From NCBI RefSeq assembly GCF_900698955.1, contig NZ_LR217720.1, positions 992,001 to 1,056,000 of the forward strand: 64,000 bases of DNA, in the 5' to 3' direction. Position numbers and translations under genes: made by a program. Source of the stretch: Erwinia_E haradaeae_G. Lineage in GTDB: Bacteria > Pseudomonadota > Gammaproteobacteria > Enterobacterales > Enterobacteriaceae. Positions 43,558 through 53,213 of this stretch are shown piece after piece; position 1 is the stretch's first letter, and each line of letters starts with the position of its first letter. The notes beneath the pieces are model-generated. The model had not been told where the DNA came from. It saw only the letters and a program-made list of their open reading frames with translations, and searched no databases.

Positions 43558-45323
43558 TGAAGTTATCAGTAATAGAATTTGACGCCATTGTTATTGGTGC
43601 AGGCGGTGCAGGTATGCGCGCAGCATTACAGATTACCCAATCGGGCCACAATTGCGCTCTGTTATCTAAAGTATTTCCAACCCGCTCGCACACAGTGTCC
43701 GCACAAGGCGGAATTACAGTGGCATTGGGTAATGCGCATAGAGATAACTGGGAGTGGCACATGTATGATACTATAAAAGGTTCTGATTATATCGGTGATC
43801 AACGTGCTATTGAATACATGTGTAAAACTGGGCCACAGGCCATTCTAGAATTAGAACATATGGGTTTGCCATTTTCAAGATTAGAAGATGGGCGCATTTA
43901 TCAACGTCCTTTTGGTGGGCAATCAACAAACTTTGGCGAAAAACAAGCGGCGCGCACCGCCGCTGCTGCTGATCGGACAGGTCACGCACTTCTGCATACG
44001 CTTTATCAACAAAACTTAAAAAATAACACTACTATTTTTGCAGAATGGTATGCACTCGATTTAGTGAAAAATGCTCATGGAGCCATTGTTGGTTGTACTG
44101 CTTTAAATATCGAAAATAGTGAAGTGGTATACTTTAAAGCCAATGCAACAATACTAGCTACTGGAGGAGCCGGACGGATTTATGAATCCACCACTAATGC
44201 CTATATTAATACCGGTGATGGCATTGGAATGGCACTTCGTGCAGGTGTGCCCGTACAAGATATGGAAATGTGGCAATTTCACCCAACAGGAATTGCTGGA
44301 GTGGGTGTCTTAATAACAGAAGGTTGCCGCGGGGAGGGAGGTTATTTATTAAACAAACATGGCGAAAGATTCATGGAACGTTATGCACCAAAAGCTAAAG
44401 ACCTCGCCAGTCGTGATGTAGTCGCACGTTCAATTATGATTGAAATTCGTGAGAACCGCGGATACGAGGGACCTTTTGGTCCGCATGCAAAATTAAAACT
44501 AGATCACCTAGGAAAAGAAGTGCTAGAATCACGCCTCCCTGGTATTCTTGAGATGTCACGTACCTTTGCCCATATTGATCCAGTTAAAGACCCCATTCCA
44601 GTCATCCCAACCTGCCATTATATGATGGGGGGGATTCCCACTAAAATTACAGGTCAAGTATTAACTGTGAATGAACAAGGGAAAGATATGATCATTCCTG
44701 GACTATTTGCTGTAGGAGAAACCGCTTGCGTATCAGTGCATGGAGCGAATCGCCTAGGGGGGAATTCTCTACTTGACCTGATCGTCTTTGGAAGAGCTGT
44801 GGGTTTATGTATGCAGAAATCTATGCAAGAACAAGGGGTTTTATTAGAAGCTACAGAAGAAGAAATTCAGCATTCCCTAGTACGTCTAGAACGTTGGAAC
44901 AACAACAATACAGGCGAAGACCCAGTAGCATTACGTAAAGCTTTACAACACTGCATGCAAAAAAATTTCTCGGTATTTCGAGAGGGGTTGGAGATGCAAA
45001 GAGGAATAGCTGAATTACAAGATCTCCGTAAACGTCTACAAAAGGCACGACTTGATGACCGATCTGATGACTTTAATACTCAACGCATTGAATGCCTAGA
45101 ACTGGATAATTTGATGGAAACCGCTTATGTTACGGCTTTAGCAGCCCATTACCGTACAGAAAGCCGCGGAGCGCACAGTCGTTATGATTATCCTGTGCGT
45201 GATGATCATAACTGGCTATGCCATACTTTGTATTTACCACAACGTCAATGTATGACTCGTCGAAACGTTAACATGCAACCAGTATTACGTCCAGCCTTTG
45301 CGCCTCAAGAGCGTTCGTATTAA
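43557..45323 (+). CDS. sdhA: Succinate dehydrogenase flavoprotein subunit
   Basis: SdhA oxidises succinate to fumarate with covalently bound FAD. The 588-residue length equals E. coli. The FAD fold AIVIGAGGAGMRAALQ, the flavinylated histidine in PTRSHTVSAQGGI, GRIYQRPFGGQS, the catalytic Arg region LASRDVVARSI and the block HGANRLGGNSLLDLIVFGRA are all intact. No sign of decay. It lies in the middle of sdhCDAB. Confidence 0.98.
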   Translation: MKLSVIEFDAIVIGAGGAGMRAALQITQSGHNCALLSKVFPTRSHTVSAQGGITVALGNAHRDNWEWHMYDTIKGSDYIGDQRAIEYMCKTGPQAILELEHMGLPFSRLEDGRIYQRPFGGQSTNFGEKQAARTAAAADRTGHALLHTLYQQNLKNNTTIFAEWYALDLVKNAHGAIVGCTALNIENSEVVYFKANATILATGGAGRIYESTTNAYINTGDGIGMALRAGVPVQDMEMWQFHPTGIAGVGVLITEGCRGEGGYLLNKHGERFMERYAPKAKDLASRDVVARSIMIEIRENRGYEGPFGPHAKLKLDHLGKEVLESRLPGILEMSRTFAHIDPVKDPIPVIPTCHYMMGGIPTKITGQVLTVNEQGKDMIIPGLFAVGETACVSVHGANRLGGNSLLDLIVFGRAVGLCMQKSMQEQGVLLEATEEEIQHSLVRLERWNNNNTGEDPVALRKALQHCMQKNFSVFREGLEMQRGIAELQDLRKRLQKARLDDRSDDFNTQRIECLELDNLMETAYVTALAAHYRTESRGAHSRYDYPVRDDHNWLCHTLYLPQRQCMTRRNVNMQPVLRPAFAPQERSY

Positions 45324-45351
45324 ATAAGTCGTTGGAGGAAAGCATCTACAC

Positions 45352-46068
45352 ATGAAACTGGAATTTTCTATCTATCGTTACAATCCAGAACTGGATGGTC
45401 ATCCATACATGCAAGATTATTTTTTAGAATTAGAAGATAATCAAGATCTCATGTTATTAGATGCACTCATTCGTTTAAAAGAACATGACCCTACACTAAC
45501 ATTTAGACGCTCCTGTCGTGAAGGAGTATGCGGTTCTGATGGACTAAATATCAACGGCAAAAACGGATTAGCGTGTATCACCCCCATTTCCGCACTAGGC
45601 GGCGGGAAAAAGATCATTATTCTTCGACCGCTACCATTATTGCCTGTCATTCGTGACCTCGTAGTAGACATGAAGCCGTTCTATGAACAATATGCCAAAG
45701 TCAAGCCGTACTTACTACACAATACCCAAGTTTTCTCGACAAGAGAAAATCTACAAAATCAAGAGCAACGCGCACGACTAGATGGACTCTATGAATGCAT
45801 ACTCTGTGCATGTTGCTCTACAGCATGCCCTTCTTTTTGGTGGAACCCAGATAAGTTTATAGGTCCAGCCGGTCTGTTAGCCGCTTATCGTTTTCTTGTT
45901 GATAATCGTGATACTGCAACAGATTGGCGATTAGATCATCTTAATGATGCCTTTAGTGTCTTTCGCTGTCATAGCATTATGAATTGTACAAGCGTATGCC
46001 CAAAAGGACTCAACCCTACACGCGCAATTGGTGAGATTAAATTAATGCTGCTACATCGAGGCGCTTAG
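45352..46068 (+). CDS. sdhB: Succinate dehydrogenase iron-sulfur subunit
   Basis: SdhB carries three Fe-S clusters from FAD to quinone. In 238 residues it shows the [2Fe-2S] ligands in SCREGVCGSDGLNINGKNG, and the 4Fe and 3Fe ligands in CILCACCSTACPSFWWNP and CHSIMNCTSVCPKGLNPTRA. GGAGG is upstream of the ATG. It ends the sdh operon; sucA follows after a 327-bp spacer, as in E. coli. Confidence 0.98.
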   Translation: MKLEFSIYRYNPELDGHPYMQDYFLELEDNQDLMLLDALIRLKEHDPTLTFRRSCREGVCGSDGLNINGKNGLACITPISALGGGKKIIILRPLPLLPVIRDLVVDMKPFYEQYAKVKPYLLHNTQVFSTRENLQNQEQRARLDGLYECILCACCSTACPSFWWNPDKFIGPAGLLAAYRFLVDNRDTATDWRLDHLNDAFSVFRCHSIMNCTSVCPKGLNPTRAIGEIKLMLLHRGA

Positions 46069-46395
46069 TTTATATATAAACATATGATCATAAGTTTGCA
46101 ACACCTAACTCTTTCTCATGATCTGCTTTTATACTCTTTAGTAGTCATAGGATTTGAGAGTAAATCATAGAGCAATAAATAAAAGATTGAAAACTTTATG
46201 TTTCTTATTAACTTGATATACATATATCAATATTTTTATTAACTATGCGAACTATATTAAAAACACATAAACACCATAAGATAAAAAGATAAATATAGTG
46301 TGCCGTAATGAAGCAAGGTTATACAAGAAATTATAGTCACCTTCTAATGATTGATTACTATGTGCACATACACCAATTATTCCAAAGGAATTACA
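46069..46395 (+). promoter_or_regulatory. sdhB-sucA spacer
   Basis: 327 bp, about the same size as the E. coli spacer that carries the suc promoter and small-RNA features. No particular site or hairpin is recognised. An in-frame ATG-like extension of sucA inside it (from 46351) has no family match. Confidence 0.4.
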
Positions 46396-49188
46396 ATGCA
46401 GAATAACGATATAAAACCCTGGTTGGGCTTTTCTTGGTTAGCCGCTGCAAACCAATCTTATATAGAGTGTATCTACGATGATTTTTTAAAAGATCCTCAT
46501 TCTGTTACACCAGATTGGCGTATTATTTTTCGTAAAATGTTTCATGTTATAGATGTACCTCAATCACTTAATATCACTCTGAATCATGAAGATGATATCA
46601 ATCACTCTAAAAAATATGACGAAGTCATGAAGGTATCTTGCCTCATCAATGCCTTTCGTTGTTTAGGTCATCAACAAGCGTGTTTAGACCCTCTAAAGCT
46701 TCAAGAAAAACAAGAGGTAGAGGAACTTAGTATTGAATACTATGGTCTAAATACGGATAATTTTCAAGATAGTTTTAGAGTCGATGCATGGGCAACTGAA
46801 AAAAAAAACATGAAGCTTATTGATATTTACTCCAAATTCAAAAGTATCTACTGTGGCTCCATTGGAGCAGAGTATATGCATATCACGTCTCAAAAAGAAA
46901 AACAATGGATACAAAACAAATTAGAAATAGTCAATCGTAACGCCTTTTTTTCTGTTGAGAAAAAAAAAGATTTTCTTAAGATGCTTACCGCTGCAGAAGG
47001 CTTAGAACGATATCTAGGCTCACAATTTCCAGGTGCGAAACGTTTTTCACTAGAAGGAGGGGATGCGTTAATATTAATACTGAACGAAATGATACGACAT
47101 TCTAGCATGAATGGGACACGTCAAGCAGTTATCGGTATGGCGCATCGTGGTCGTCTTAATGTGCTCGTCAATGTATTGGGAAAAAAAACACAAGATGTAT
47201 TGCATGAATTTTCTGGTCAGCCCCCCGTACACCTAGTAAGAAGTGGTGATGTAAAGTACCACTTAGGTTTTTCTTCTGATATTAAAACTGAAGGGGGTGT
47301 GGTGCATTTAGCACTAGCTTATAACCCTTCGCATTTAGAAATTATTAACCCAGTAGTAATGGGTTCTGCAAGAGCTCGAATAGATTGTTTGCCTGATAAA
47401 AATAGCAATGAAATTTTGCCGATTACCATTCACGGAGATGCAGCAATTATTGGACAAGGGGTCATACAAGAAACTTTAAATCTATCAAAAGTACGTGGCT
47501 ATGAAGTGGGTGGTACAATACGTATTGTAATTAACAACCAGATTGGTTTTACCACATCCAACCCTCAAGATTCTCGATCGACACAGTACTGTACTGATAT
47601 CGGTAAAATGATTGCGGCACCTATTTTCCACGTAACAGCAGATGATCCAGAAGCAGTAGCTTTTATTACCTATCTAGCATTAGATTTTCGTCGTATATTT
47701 AAAAAAGATGTATTTATTGATCTTGTTTGCTACCGTCGTCATGGCCATAATGAAGCTGATGAACCTAGTGTCACTCAGCCATTGATGTATCAAGCAATTC
47801 AAAAACATCCAACAATACGAGAAATATATGCAAAAAAACTACAGGCTGAAAAGATTATCAACCAAGAGGATGCCCTTAAAATGGTTAATGCATACCGTGA
47901 TACAATAGATGCAGGTGGACATGCAACACCTATTGCACATCCTGTATGGCATCCTATGGAATATTATTCCTGTACGGAGGTACCGTCACATCTGCGCACC
48001 CATCCTATTCAATATATAGATAAAAAAAATATCAAACTAAATGAGTTACAAAAACTTGCTACCCATATTAGTAATATTCCAGATACAGTAATAATGCAAT
48101 CACGTGTAAAAAAAATATATGACGATCGCTCTCAAATGGCTATTGGAAACAAATTATTCGATTGGGGGGCAGCGGAAATACTTGCATATGCTACTCTTTT
48201 AGATCAAGGTATTTCGTGTCGTCTCTCTGGTGAGGATATAGGGCGTGGGACATTCTTTCATCGACACGCTATAATTTACAACCAAAAAGATGGATCTGCA
48301 TATGTTCCATTACAACATATTAACAATAATCAAGGTAAGTTCAGTGTATGGGATTCCGTGCTATCAGAAGAGGCAGTGCTAGCCTTTGAGTATGGTTATG
48401 CTATGACAGCACCTAGAACATTAACAATATGGGAGGCGCAATTTGGTGATTTTGCTAATGGGGCGCAAGTTGTCATTGATCAATTTATTAGCACTAGTGA
48501 ACAAAAATGGGGGTGTGTATGCGGATTAGTTATGTTTTTACCACACGGATATGAAGGGCAAGGACCAGAGCACTCCTCTGCTCGTATAGAGCGATACCTG
48601 CAACTTTGCGAAGAAGAAAACATGCAAATCTGCATGCTTTCAACACCCGCACAACTATATCATATACTACGACATCATGCATCACAGATAATACGTCGTC
48701 CTTTGATAATCATGTCACCTAAATCACTGTTACGTCATCCGCAAGCGGTCTCTTCATTAGAAGATCTATCCAATGGTCAATTCCAATTAGTAATTGGTGA
48801 GATTGATACACTTTGTGCTAAATCAATACAACGCGTTATACTATGCTCAGGAAAGGTGTATTATGATCTTCTTACTCAACGTCGCCAAAATAATCAAAAT
48901 AATATTGCTATTCTTCGTATAGAACAATTATATCCGTTTCCCTATGCAGAACTAAAAAAAATTTTACAACCTTATTCCCATGTGAATGATTTTATCTGGT
49001 GCCAAGAAGAGCCACGCAACCAAGGTGCATGGTGTAGTATAAATCAAAATGCTTGTCGATCCATTCTCCCTGCGGGCGCTTCATTAAATTATTCTGGACG
49101 TCCAGCAGCCTCAACACCGGCAGTAGGTTATTTATCCATTCATCATCAGCAACAATATAAGTTAATTAATGATGCCCTCACTATTTAA
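46396..49188 (+). CDS. sucA: 2-oxoglutarate dehydrogenase E1 component
   Basis: SucA is the thiamin-diphosphate E1 that decarboxylates 2-oxoglutarate. The start at 46396 is chosen because it gives MQNNDIKPWLG, as in E. coli (MQNSALKAWL), and has AAAGGA seven bases upstream; this gives 930 residues (E. coli 933). Visible blocks include AHRGRLNVLVNVLGK, HGDAAIIGQGVIQETLNLS, the ThDP motif GYEVGGTIRIVINNQ, YRRHGHNEADEP, and in the second domain GRGTFFHRHAI and HGYEGQGPEHSSARIERYLQ. sucB follows after 24 bp. Confidence 0.97.
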   Translation: MQNNDIKPWLGFSWLAAANQSYIECIYDDFLKDPHSVTPDWRIIFRKMFHVIDVPQSLNITLNHEDDINHSKKYDEVMKVSCLINAFRCLGHQQACLDPLKLQEKQEVEELSIEYYGLNTDNFQDSFRVDAWATEKKNMKLIDIYSKFKSIYCGSIGAEYMHITSQKEKQWIQNKLEIVNRNAFFSVEKKKDFLKMLTAAEGLERYLGSQFPGAKRFSLEGGDALILILNEMIRHSSMNGTRQAVIGMAHRGRLNVLVNVLGKKTQDVLHEFSGQPPVHLVRSGDVKYHLGFSSDIKTEGGVVHLALAYNPSHLEIINPVVMGSARARIDCLPDKNSNEILPITIHGDAAIIGQGVIQETLNLSKVRGYEVGGTIRIVINNQIGFTTSNPQDSRSTQYCTDIGKMIAAPIFHVTADDPEAVAFITYLALDFRRIFKKDVFIDLVCYRRHGHNEADEPSVTQPLMYQAIQKHPTIREIYAKKLQAEKIINQEDALKMVNAYRDTIDAGGHATPIAHPVWHPMEYYSCTEVPSHLRTHPIQYIDKKNIKLNELQKLATHISNIPDTVIMQSRVKKIYDDRSQMAIGNKLFDWGAAEILAYATLLDQGISCRLSGEDIGRGTFFHRHAIIYNQKDGSAYVPLQHINNNQGKFSVWDSVLSEEAVLAFEYGYAMTAPRTLTIWEAQFGDFANGAQVVIDQFISTSEQKWGCVCGLVMFLPHGYEGQGPEHSSARIERYLQLCEEENMQICMLSTPAQLYHILRHHASQIIRRPLIIMSPKSLLRHPQAVSSLEDLSNGQFQLVIGEIDTLCAKSIQRVILCSGKVYYDLLTQRRQNNQNNIAILRIEQLYPFPYAELKKILQPYSHVNDFIWCQEEPRNQGAWCSINQNACRSILPAGASLNYSGRPAASTPAVGYLSIHHQQQYKLINDALTI

Positions 49189-49212
49189 TAATGATTACAC
49201 AGGAGGTACAAA

Positions 49213-50436
49213 ATGAACACGATAGATATTATCGTGCCAGACTTACCGGAATCTGTAACAGATGCTACGGTAAGTGTATGGCATAAAAATATTGGCGACA
49301 CAGTACAGCGTGATGAAGTACTTGTAGATATTGAAACTGACAAGGTGGTTTTAGAAATTCCTGCCTCTGCTGATGGAATATTAGAAAATATATTAGAACA
49401 AGAAGGTGTGACTGTAATATCTCGTCAAATTTTAGGGCATTTAACGTTAAAGGATCATAATAGTTCTTTGGTTGCCCCTCACATTCCTGAAAAAATTCCT
49501 ACAATTACAGAACAGATCGTTATTTCTTCTAATGAAAAACCCTTTTCTTTTCTAAGTCCGGCAAAACGTCGTTTAATGTCTGAAAATAACACCAAACAAG
49601 AAGAACTGAGCGAGGAGGGCATCAACAGAAACTCTCTACCAAAAGCAAACTATATTGAAAATACAATACCTCAGTCTGTAAAGACACAAGACCATATAAG
49701 ATGTGAACAAGAATCACATATATCCTTCGTTGAATCACGTAGCGAAAAGCGTATACCTATGACTCGCTTACGAACACGCATGGTAGAACGATTACTACAT
49801 ATGAAACATACCACTGCTATGTTGACTACATTTAACGAAGTTAATATGCAACCTATTATGACTCTGCGCACAGAATATGGCGAATCATTTGAAAAACGTC
49901 ATGGTATACGTTTAGGTTTTATGTCTTTTTATATTAAAGCTGCAATCAATGCGTTAAAGCGTTATCCGGAAATTAATGCATCTATTGATGGTGCGGAAAT
50001 AGTCTATCACAGTTATTTTGATATTAGTATTGCTGTCTCTACACCACGAGGTTTAGTAACGCCCGTACTGAAAAATGTTGATACTTTAAGTATGTCTGAA
50101 ATAGAAAAGCAAATTACGTTACTTGCAACAAAGAGTCGAAATAACAAACTCACTGTAGAAGAGCTTACTGGCGGTACGTTTACCATTACTAATGGTGGAG
50201 TTTTTGGCTCACTTATGTCTACACCGCTACTGAACCCACCACAAAGCGCCATTCTTGGTATACATTCTATTAAAGAACGCCCTGTAGCACTTAGTGGAAA
50301 AGTAGTTATCTTACCTATGATGTATCTTGCACTTTCTTATGATCATCGATTAATTGATGGACGTGAGTCAGTAGGTTTCCTAGTAACGATAAAAGAATTC
50401 TTAGAAGATCCAACACGTCTATTACTAGATGTATAA
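49213..50436 (+). CDS. sucB: Dihydrolipoyl succinyltransferase, E3-binding domain eroded
   Basis: SucB is the E2 core of 2-oxoglutarate dehydrogenase. In 407 residues (E. coli 405) the lipoyl domain is intact with Lys44 in DIETDKVVLEIPAS, and the acyltransferase domain from about residue 178 is intact with EKRIPMTRLRTRM, TAMLTTFNEVNMQ and the active site SYDHRLIDGRES. Between them, residues 115-150 should be the peripheral subunit-binding domain. Only its first helix (SPAKRRLMSENN) is recognisable; the hallmark GTGxxGRLTxxDV is replaced by unrelated sequence. sucC and sucD do not follow. Confidence 0.96.
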   Translation: MNTIDIIVPDLPESVTDATVSVWHKNIGDTVQRDEVLVDIETDKVVLEIPASADGILENILEQEGVTVISRQILGHLTLKDHNSSLVAPHIPEKIPTITEQIVISSNEKPFSFLSPAKRRLMSENNTKQEELSEEGINRNSLPKANYIENTIPQSVKTQDHIRCEQESHISFVESRSEKRIPMTRLRTRMVERLLHMKHTTAMLTTFNEVNMQPIMTLRTEYGESFEKRHGIRLGFMSFYIKAAINALKRYPEINASIDGAEIVYHSYFDISIAVSTPRGLVTPVLKNVDTLSMSEIEKQITLLATKSRNNKLTVEELTGGTFTITNGGVFGSLMSTPLLNPPQSAILGIHSIKERPVALSGKVVILPMMYLALSYDHRLIDGRESVGFLVTIKEFLEDPTRLLLDV

Positions 50437-50820
50437 CCTCAAAAATACTCTCAACATGAGCGGAGCGGTAGGTAATGTATGTAAATAGTACTAATATTCT
50501 TACAAAGAATGATACGCATCACTTGATGATAAGATCAGGTATATTTTTTCCTAGTATTCTTTTTATGCATACTTTTATTGCTAATTGTTTTTCCGGCACA
50601 TAAAGCATCAATCTTGTTATATACATCTTTTGTCAAAAATTTTCTTAAAAATAGAATATGTTTGTATTATACTGAATATATGAGAAATATATGCCTTATT
50701 ATAAAAATAAATACGGGAGATACACCTAGTAACTCTTCTGTTAGAAAGGTATGCACTTTTTAGTATTAAAAGATATGTATATCACAAAAAAAATACAATC
50801 ATGAATAATCGGATATCATT
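50437..50820. other. Spacer between sucB and priA
   Basis: 384 bp. E. coli has sucC here, but no SucC or SucD fragment is recognised. The junction to priA, which is unlinked in E. coli, marks a rearrangement or deletion. Confidence 0.5.
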
Positions 50821-52935
50821 ATGTACATTGTACAGGTTGCACTGCCGGTTTCTCAGACTTATAATTTGAACTATGTATTACCTAAAAATGTACAAGATGT
50901 AGTGATCGGTGGGCGCATACGAGTTCCCTTTCGAAATAGACAGATGATCGGTATTGTCGTAAAAACTTCTAGAACATGTGGTGATCCGCTTCTTCAGCTA
51001 CCTATAATACATGAGATACTCGATACGCATTCATTATATCATTCTAATTTGTGGCGCACGTTAATATTAGCTGCAGAATACTACCATTATTCTTTAGGAA
51101 ACATCCTCTTTTATGCCATTCCTCTATTGCTCCGGCGAGGATATTTACTAGAAAGCATCCTAGACAATAAAAGTATTGGTTCTAGTATAATAGAAAACAA
51201 AAAAACATACAAACATATACCCTTTGCTTTAAAAAAAGAACAGTTACCTCCCCTCTACTCTAATAATTTATTTTCTTCCCATGGTCTTAATCAGGATTCT
51301 TTTAATAATGTAAAAAATGTAACACAACAATTAAATTTAGAACAGTATGAAGCTGTTACTACCATTCAAAATACTGATAATAAGTTTATCACTTGGTTGT
51401 TACATGGTCTATCTGAATCTGGCCAAACTAATATTTATTTCAATGTTTTAGAAAACATACTAACACAGGGAAAACAAGCCATTATATTAGTACCAGAGAT
51501 TAACTTAACACCTGAGACCACTTCGCTTGTTCTCAAGCGTTTTCATGTCCAAGTTGATGCTTTACATTCTAATTTAAATCATCATGAACGTCTTAACGTG
51601 TGGCGCAGGGCCCGAGAAGGTAAAACAGATATTGTCATTGGCACTCGCTCTGTTGTTTTTACACCCTTTACACAACTTGGTATTATCATTATATATGAAG
51701 AACACGCAAGTTCTTATATACAAAAAGACGGTTGTCCATACCATGCGCGTGATCTTGCGATATTACGTGCAAGACAAGAAAATATACCTATCATAATTGG
51801 ATCAGCCACTCCTGCACTAGAAACATTGCATAACGTGCAATTAGGGAAATATCGCCAAATTGTATTTAAAGAAAATTGCCATAAAATTGGACCAGCAAAG
51901 CGGATATTAGTCGATTTACAAGGTTTACAGCTTCAGGCTGGGTTATCTCCTATATTAATCAACAAAATGCACAGACATCTTGAAGAAAAACATCAGGTGT
52001 TTTTATTTCTTCACCACCATAGTTTTTCTCCCGCCTTGTTATGTCAAGAATGTAGATGGATTCCTAAGTGCATTCGATGTGAACGTAATTTTGTATTATA
52101 TAGAAGATATAACCAACTGCGTTGTCTTTACTGCAATGGATGGCGTCGAATACCTCGTCAGTGTTGGCAGTGCGATTCGACATATATTCTTCCAGTGGGC
52201 TTATGTATTGAACAAATAGAGAATTATTTAACAACTCTTTTTCCCTTTGTGCCACTTACGTACATTAATCATGATACAGCTGGCTATCATTCTGTCCCAG
52301 AAAACACATTAGATAAAATTGATCATGGACGTGCACATATTTTACTGAGCTCAAAAATGATATTTAAAACGCACAATCTATCAAATATTACATTAGTATC
52401 GTTCGTCAATGCAGACGGTGTTTTATTTTCATCTGATTTCCAAGCCTCAGAGCGTTTTGCTCAATTATATCACTATATGGCTAGACTAGCGGAAGGCCCT
52501 AATAAACGAGGAGAGGTCATATTGCAAACTTATCACCCCGAAAACTCGCTACTCAATACGTTATTGCATACAGGATATGATGAATTTGCTAAACAAGAGC
52601 TATACAAACGAAAAAGTTTTTTGTTACCTCCGTATACTAACCAAGCTATATTTTGTGCCGAAGCTTATGATAATCATAAAGCACGTCAATTTTTAAATCA
52701 ATTAATGGTACTTCTAAAAGATAGCTCACTGTATAATTCTTCCTTTCGAGTGGCAGGACCTAATCCATCATTCAAGGCTAAAATTAAAGGACGTTATCGA
52801 TGGACAATGGAAATCTATCATTCTTCTCGCGTTACACTGTATTTTTTTATTAAACATGCTCGTACGTTAGTCGATACTATTCCACAGGGATGTCATATTA
52901 AATGGAGTCTACGGATTAATTCATATGATAGTTAA
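50821..52935 (+). CDS. priA: PriA with destroyed helicase motifs
   Basis: PriA reloads the replisome at stalled forks. This uninterrupted 704-residue protein (E. coli 732) aligns from the N-terminal DNA-binding domain to the end. All eight zinc cysteines are kept (CQEC, CIRC, CLYC, CWQC, residues 408-451), and GSATPALETL and SSDFQASERFAQLY are intact. The catalytic motifs are not. Walker A is GLSESGQT (196-203) instead of GVTGSGKT, so the ATP-binding Lys is Gln202. Walker B is YEEH (Tyr292) instead of DEEH. Motif V is SSKMIFKTHNL (510-520) instead of GTQMLAKGHHF. Motif VI is YMARLAEGPNK (552-562) instead of QVAGRAGRAGK. It is likely DNA-binding but ATPase-dead. Confidence 0.95.
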   Translation: MYIVQVALPVSQTYNLNYVLPKNVQDVVIGGRIRVPFRNRQMIGIVVKTSRTCGDPLLQLPIIHEILDTHSLYHSNLWRTLILAAEYYHYSLGNILFYAIPLLLRRGYLLESILDNKSIGSSIIENKKTYKHIPFALKKEQLPPLYSNNLFSSHGLNQDSFNNVKNVTQQLNLEQYEAVTTIQNTDNKFITWLLHGLSESGQTNIYFNVLENILTQGKQAIILVPEINLTPETTSLVLKRFHVQVDALHSNLNHHERLNVWRRAREGKTDIVIGTRSVVFTPFTQLGIIIIYEEHASSYIQKDGCPYHARDLAILRARQENIPIIIGSATPALETLHNVQLGKYRQIVFKENCHKIGPAKRILVDLQGLQLQAGLSPILINKMHRHLEEKHQVFLFLHHHSFSPALLCQECRWIPKCIRCERNFVLYRRYNQLRCLYCNGWRRIPRQCWQCDSTYILPVGLCIEQIENYLTTLFPFVPLTYINHDTAGYHSVPENTLDKIDHGRAHILLSSKMIFKTHNLSNITLVSFVNADGVLFSSDFQASERFAQLYHYMARLAEGPNKRGEVILQTYHPENSLLNTLLHTGYDEFAKQELYKRKSFLLPPYTNQAIFCAEAYDNHKARQFLNQLMVLLKDSSLYNSSFRVAGPNPSFKAKIKGRYRWTMEIYHSSRVTLYFFIKHARTLVDTIPQGCHIKWSLRINSYDS

Positions 52936-53213
52936 TATTAATTATTATTATTTCACAGTTTATAGTATAGATAGGATGGATTTATCATCAGTTTTATTAT
53001 TATTCATCCGATTTTGAAGACAAAAAGGATGTAAAATTTAAAAACGAGCGATATATTCTGGGTATGTGAAAAAGAGTTAACTGATTGAAAACATGCTTTT
53101 GTGTATAAAATTGATATATTTGAATTGTATTTATTCTGGTACATTAAAAATGACGAGTGAATATGTTAAAAGCATATTTATTTTATAAACGTCAAATAAA
53201 ATATATCATACTT

